DNA of 44,568 nucleotides from positions 1 to 44,568 of the forward strand of contig NZ_PUEC01000029.1 of assembly GCF_003024805.1 (NCBI RefSeq), written 5' to 3'. Made by a program: the position numbers and the translations under genes. The notes beneath the pieces were generated by a model, which was given only the letters and a program-made list of their open reading frames with translations, made no database searches and was not told the DNA's origin. This document shows, in pieces, positions 42,687 through 44,568 of this stretch (position 1 is its first letter; every line of letters begins with the position of its first letter). Source of the stretch: Duncaniella muris. GTDB taxonomy: Bacteria; Bacteroidota; Bacteroidia; Bacteroidales; Muribaculaceae.

Positions 42687-42801
42687 GAAGAGATCTCGCC
42701 GTTTTTAACTTCTATTAACGCAATTCCCATAAACCCTACCACCCATTGGAGTGTTATTACCATTGAATACTATTTTGTATCTAACGTAATGACCAAACAC
42801 A

Positions 42802-42963
42802 ATGGAACCTAAAGACAAATTTTCAACCGTACATGAGGAATTCTTCGGCAACATCGTAGGGACAATTGTTCAGACCATCAAGACAATCACTCCCCGTCAG
42901 ACTCTCGACTTCATTGCCGACTGGTCAATTCCCACTTCTGTACCCACTCCGTCGCATAGCTGA
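42802..42963 (+). CDS. 53-residue small protein with its own terminator
   Basis: The frame begins MEPKDKFSTVHEEFFG and ends SIPTSVPTPSHS. It is soluble, with an amphipathic middle (NIVGTIVQTIKTITP), and no known family. Base usage resembles neighbouring core genes. A strong hairpin terminator lies 30 bases after its stop and the nitrilase ends 115 bases before it, so it is an independent transcript. An A-rich run precedes the ATG. It could instead be a structured RNA with a chance frame. Confidence 0.5.
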   Translation: MEPKDKFSTVHEEFFGNIVGTIVQTIKTITPRQTLDFIADWSIPTSVPTPSHS

Positions 42964-42993
42964 AAGCTCTAAACCACAAACCAAAAGAATCAG

Positions 42994-43031
42994 ATGTCAG
43001 CCTCACCCAAGCGTAAGGCTGACATTTTTTT
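42994..43031 (+). terminator. Rho-independent terminator of the small gene
   Basis: ATGTCAGCCT (42994-43003) pairs exactly with AGGCTGACAT (43016-43025) around a 12-base loop, and is followed by seven T. Confidence 0.9.
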
Positions 43032-43155
43032 ATTCCGCTTAATCGAGCCGCATTTGCGTTCTTAAGACGGCTCTTATTTTATTGAATGGAAGATAAATCA
43101 CGCGTAAAAATCAGCAAATGTGATTTCAGTCACACTTTTTATCATCGGTTTTGCG

Positions 43156-43163
43156 TATATTTG
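43156..43163 (+). promoter_or_regulatory. -7 element of the lipoprotein gene promoter
   Basis: TATATTTG matches the consensus exactly. The -33 region has only a T-run near 43136-43140. A start near 43170 rules out the longer frame from 43086 and supports the ATG at 43209. Confidence 0.6.
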
Positions 43164-43208
43164 CACAGTTTACCACTTAACATACGAATTCTGCATCAAA
43201 ATAGCAAC

Positions 43209-43670
43209 ATGAAAACCGGCAAGTCACACTTACTCCCGCTTATACTTGGCCTATTGATCTGCTTGTCTTGCGAGCGGTCGGGCTATTACAATGATGATCA
43301 GAGAAAGCGCCTCGATTTGCTGACAGCCACCAGATGGACTGAGCAATCAACTGATTCCCACGATCCGGAAAATCCGATCGTGTGCCGCCAGTCATGGAGT
43401 TTTGACAAAAAAGGCAAAGCCTCTGTCACTTACAAATGGACAGACAAGAACGGAAATACGACCTATAATGAAACTCAGTATTACGACTGGACTTTCACTA
43501 CCGAAAATTTCGCAGTTATCTATCTCTACAGTGCCACACACGGAGACCTGTTCTGGCTGATAGAAAAACTGACAGCCAATGAGCTGCGCGTGAAAGCCGC
43601 TGTCATGGACCCCGTCTTAAACCCGACAATCCCTCAGAGACGAATAGTACTACAAGCAACTATGCGATAG
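43209..43670 (+). CDS. Putative lipoprotein
   Basis: The 153-residue protein has a lipoprotein signal ending at C21 (LILGLLICLSC). The mature part looks like the compact lipocalin-type beta domains common in Bacteroidales lipoproteins: WTEQSTDSHD, then WSFDKKGKASVTYKW, then YYDWTFTTENFAVIYLY. No ligand or enzyme motif is visible. It ends 27 bases before the barrel gene, so the two are probably cotranscribed and both act in the envelope. Confidence 0.8.
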   Translation: MKTGKSHLLPLILGLLICLSCERSGYYNDDQRKRLDLLTATRWTEQSTDSHDPENPIVCRQSWSFDKKGKASVTYKWTDKNGNTTYNETQYYDWTFTTENFAVIYLYSATHGDLFWLIEKLTANELRVKAAVMDPVLNPTIPQRRIVLQATMR

Positions 43671-43697
43671 ACATTTAGCAGATACACAGGACCACAC

Positions 43698-44501
43698 ATG
43701 AAAAAATATCTTTCCACAATCCTTCTCTCGCTATGCCTCGGCATGGTGACAGTTCAGGCAGCCAGCATCGGAGAAGTTGCGGTAACGGCAGACAGCACCG
43801 CTCGTAAGGACCGCTTTAGAATGCTTGAAAAACCATTCATGCTTACCTTGTCAGCAGGGGCTAATTTCAACACCGGCGGTCGTCATAACAGTGAAGTGTT
43901 CGGATGCCGCCCCGATGCCGCCACTCAGATAAACTTCCGATTCAACTTCGGATTTCACCGCAACTGGAATGTCTATGCCGACCTTGGCTACACATTCTAC
44001 AGCATTCACTCCGACCCGCTTTCCGATAAATACGCAGACCTTCTCGTCAAACTGATCATGCCAGGAATCAGCACAATACATCCTTCATTCTCAATCGGCG
44101 CATCACACCTCTCCCAGGTAGGCCGATGGCAGTTCATGCCACGCATCGGAGCCGGATGCCAAGCGGTCAAAACCAACAAGCAGTCAAAAGAGTGGAATGG
44201 CATAAAGACTACCGTCAGACGGGAAATAGCCCCCTACTTCATCGAAGGCGGATTCGGAGTGGGCTTCCGCACATCAAGAGTATGCAGCGTGATCTTTGAC
44301 ATCTGCTATCACCATCCGCTTGAATCGGCAAGCCTGACCGTCAGCACCTCCGGGGGCAATCAGGATTCAACCGAGAAATTCAAATCCAAATCCTGGGCCA
44401 ACGACCTCACCCTGTCACTCGGCATCCAGTTTCAGACCAACTGGAAAAGGCGCGAGAGTTTGACCCCTTCGGGCACGCGGGATTTGACCCCACGGGCATA
44501 A
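43698..44501 (+). CDS. Outer-membrane beta-barrel protein, C-terminus altered by IS sequence
   Basis: The 267-residue protein has a signal peptide (about 1-22, cut near VQA|AS) and alternating aromatic/polar strands of a small porin-like barrel (INFRFNFGFHRNWNVYADLG, GGFGVGFRTSRV). The last barrel strand, NDLTLSLGIQF, ends near residue 248. The remaining ~18 residues (RRESLTPSGTRDLTPRA) are encoded by the IS21-type repeat array at 44461-44539, so the true stop has been lost. Whether barrel assembly tolerates the tail is unknown. It follows the lipoprotein gene by 27 bp. Confidence 0.8.
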   Translation: MKKYLSTILLSLCLGMVTVQAASIGEVAVTADSTARKDRFRMLEKPFMLTLSAGANFNTGGRHNSEVFGCRPDAATQINFRFNFGFHRNWNVYADLGYTFYSIHSDPLSDKYADLLVKLIMPGISTIHPSFSIGASHLSQVGRWQFMPRIGAGCQAVKTNKQSKEWNGIKTTVRREIAPYFIEGGFGVGFRTSRVCSVIFDICYHHPLESASLTVSTSGGNQDSTEKFKSKSWANDLTLSLGIQFQTNWKRRESLTPSGTRDLTPRA

Positions 44502-44539
44502 TAAGATTGACCCCTTAAAAGTCCTGGCGGCGGGGGTCA
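44461..44539. mobile_element. Terminal repeat array of a second IS21-type element (body off-window to the right)
   Basis: TGACCCC occurs at 44461, 44485 and 44508 (24- and 23-base steps) and is followed by one inverted copy, GGGGTCA, at 44533-44539. The step and sense (outside to inside) match the array at 82-159, but the sequence between repeats differs, so these are ends of related elements or opposite ends of one type. The insertion point is at or just before 44461, inside the 3' end of the barrel gene. Confidence 0.55.
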
Positions 44540-44568
44540 ATTTTATTTTACCTCAGTTGCTGTTTCAG

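Overview
The window looks like Bacteroidales chromosome, most likely the Muribaculaceae branch (inference). The evidence is a SusC/SusD pair, a long pyrophosphate-type phosphofructokinase, a PorQ-like type IX secretion protein ahead of cmk and ispH, fur next to purA, and promoters of the Bacteroidetes form (TAnnTTTG near -7, a TTTG-like box 19-21 bases upstream). No tRNA, rRNA, CRISPR array or recognised riboswitch was seen.

The left part (about 1-13,800) is accessory, visibly AT-richer and decaying. It begins with an array of GGGGTCA motifs that looks like the end of an IS21-type element. Next come two small genes of unknown function facing a phage-type repressor, with a dyad in the shared promoter, and then about 800 bp without genes that carries two short helically phased repeat arrays. 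After that, on the minus strand, lie a TetR regulator coupled to the stump of a secreted protein gene, an AraC regulator broken by one stop codon, and two clusters of small cytoplasmic proteins (zinc-ribbon/PNPOx, DUF6194, a uracil-DNA-glycosylase-like protein, Sel1 repeats, zinc-ribbon/YCII). These are followed by a drug-inactivation operon: frameshifted blaI, a small ORF, a CatB/Vat-type acetyltransferase and a class A beta-lactamase. An IS4-type element with a broken transposase sits just upstream. The remains of a PRTRC plasmid/ICE module and a 94-bp MITE-like element close the region.

The right part (about 13,880-44,500) is ordinary core genome. On the minus strand it runs: a YbhN-type membrane protein, PPi-PFK, DUF1015, purA-fur, a nutrient-uptake locus (susC, susD and an exported thioredoxin-like protein), a membrane-spanning TPR/AraC regulator behind holA, dnaA and pgeF. 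On the plus strand it runs: an NlpC/P60 hydrolase, an HsdR-N-like nuclease-fold protein, a DMT transporter, the porQ-cmk-ispH-exonuclease-lipoprotein operon, thrC, a plsC-like acyltransferase, a nitrilase, and envelope proteins. The last gene, an outer-membrane barrel, runs into a second IS21-type end, so the window is bracketed by two such ends.

The observations most worth a second look are: (1) a 12-bp perfect inverted repeat enclosing the -7 element of the susC promoter, either an operator pair or a very small invertible promoter; (2) the bla/acetyltransferase operon, which keeps a textbook BlaI operator but has lost full-length BlaI and has no visible BlaR1; (3) three separate one-base nonsense lesions plus one frameshift within about 10.6 kb; (4) phased ATCCAA iterons in the left gap; (5) a 53-codon gene with its own strong terminator.
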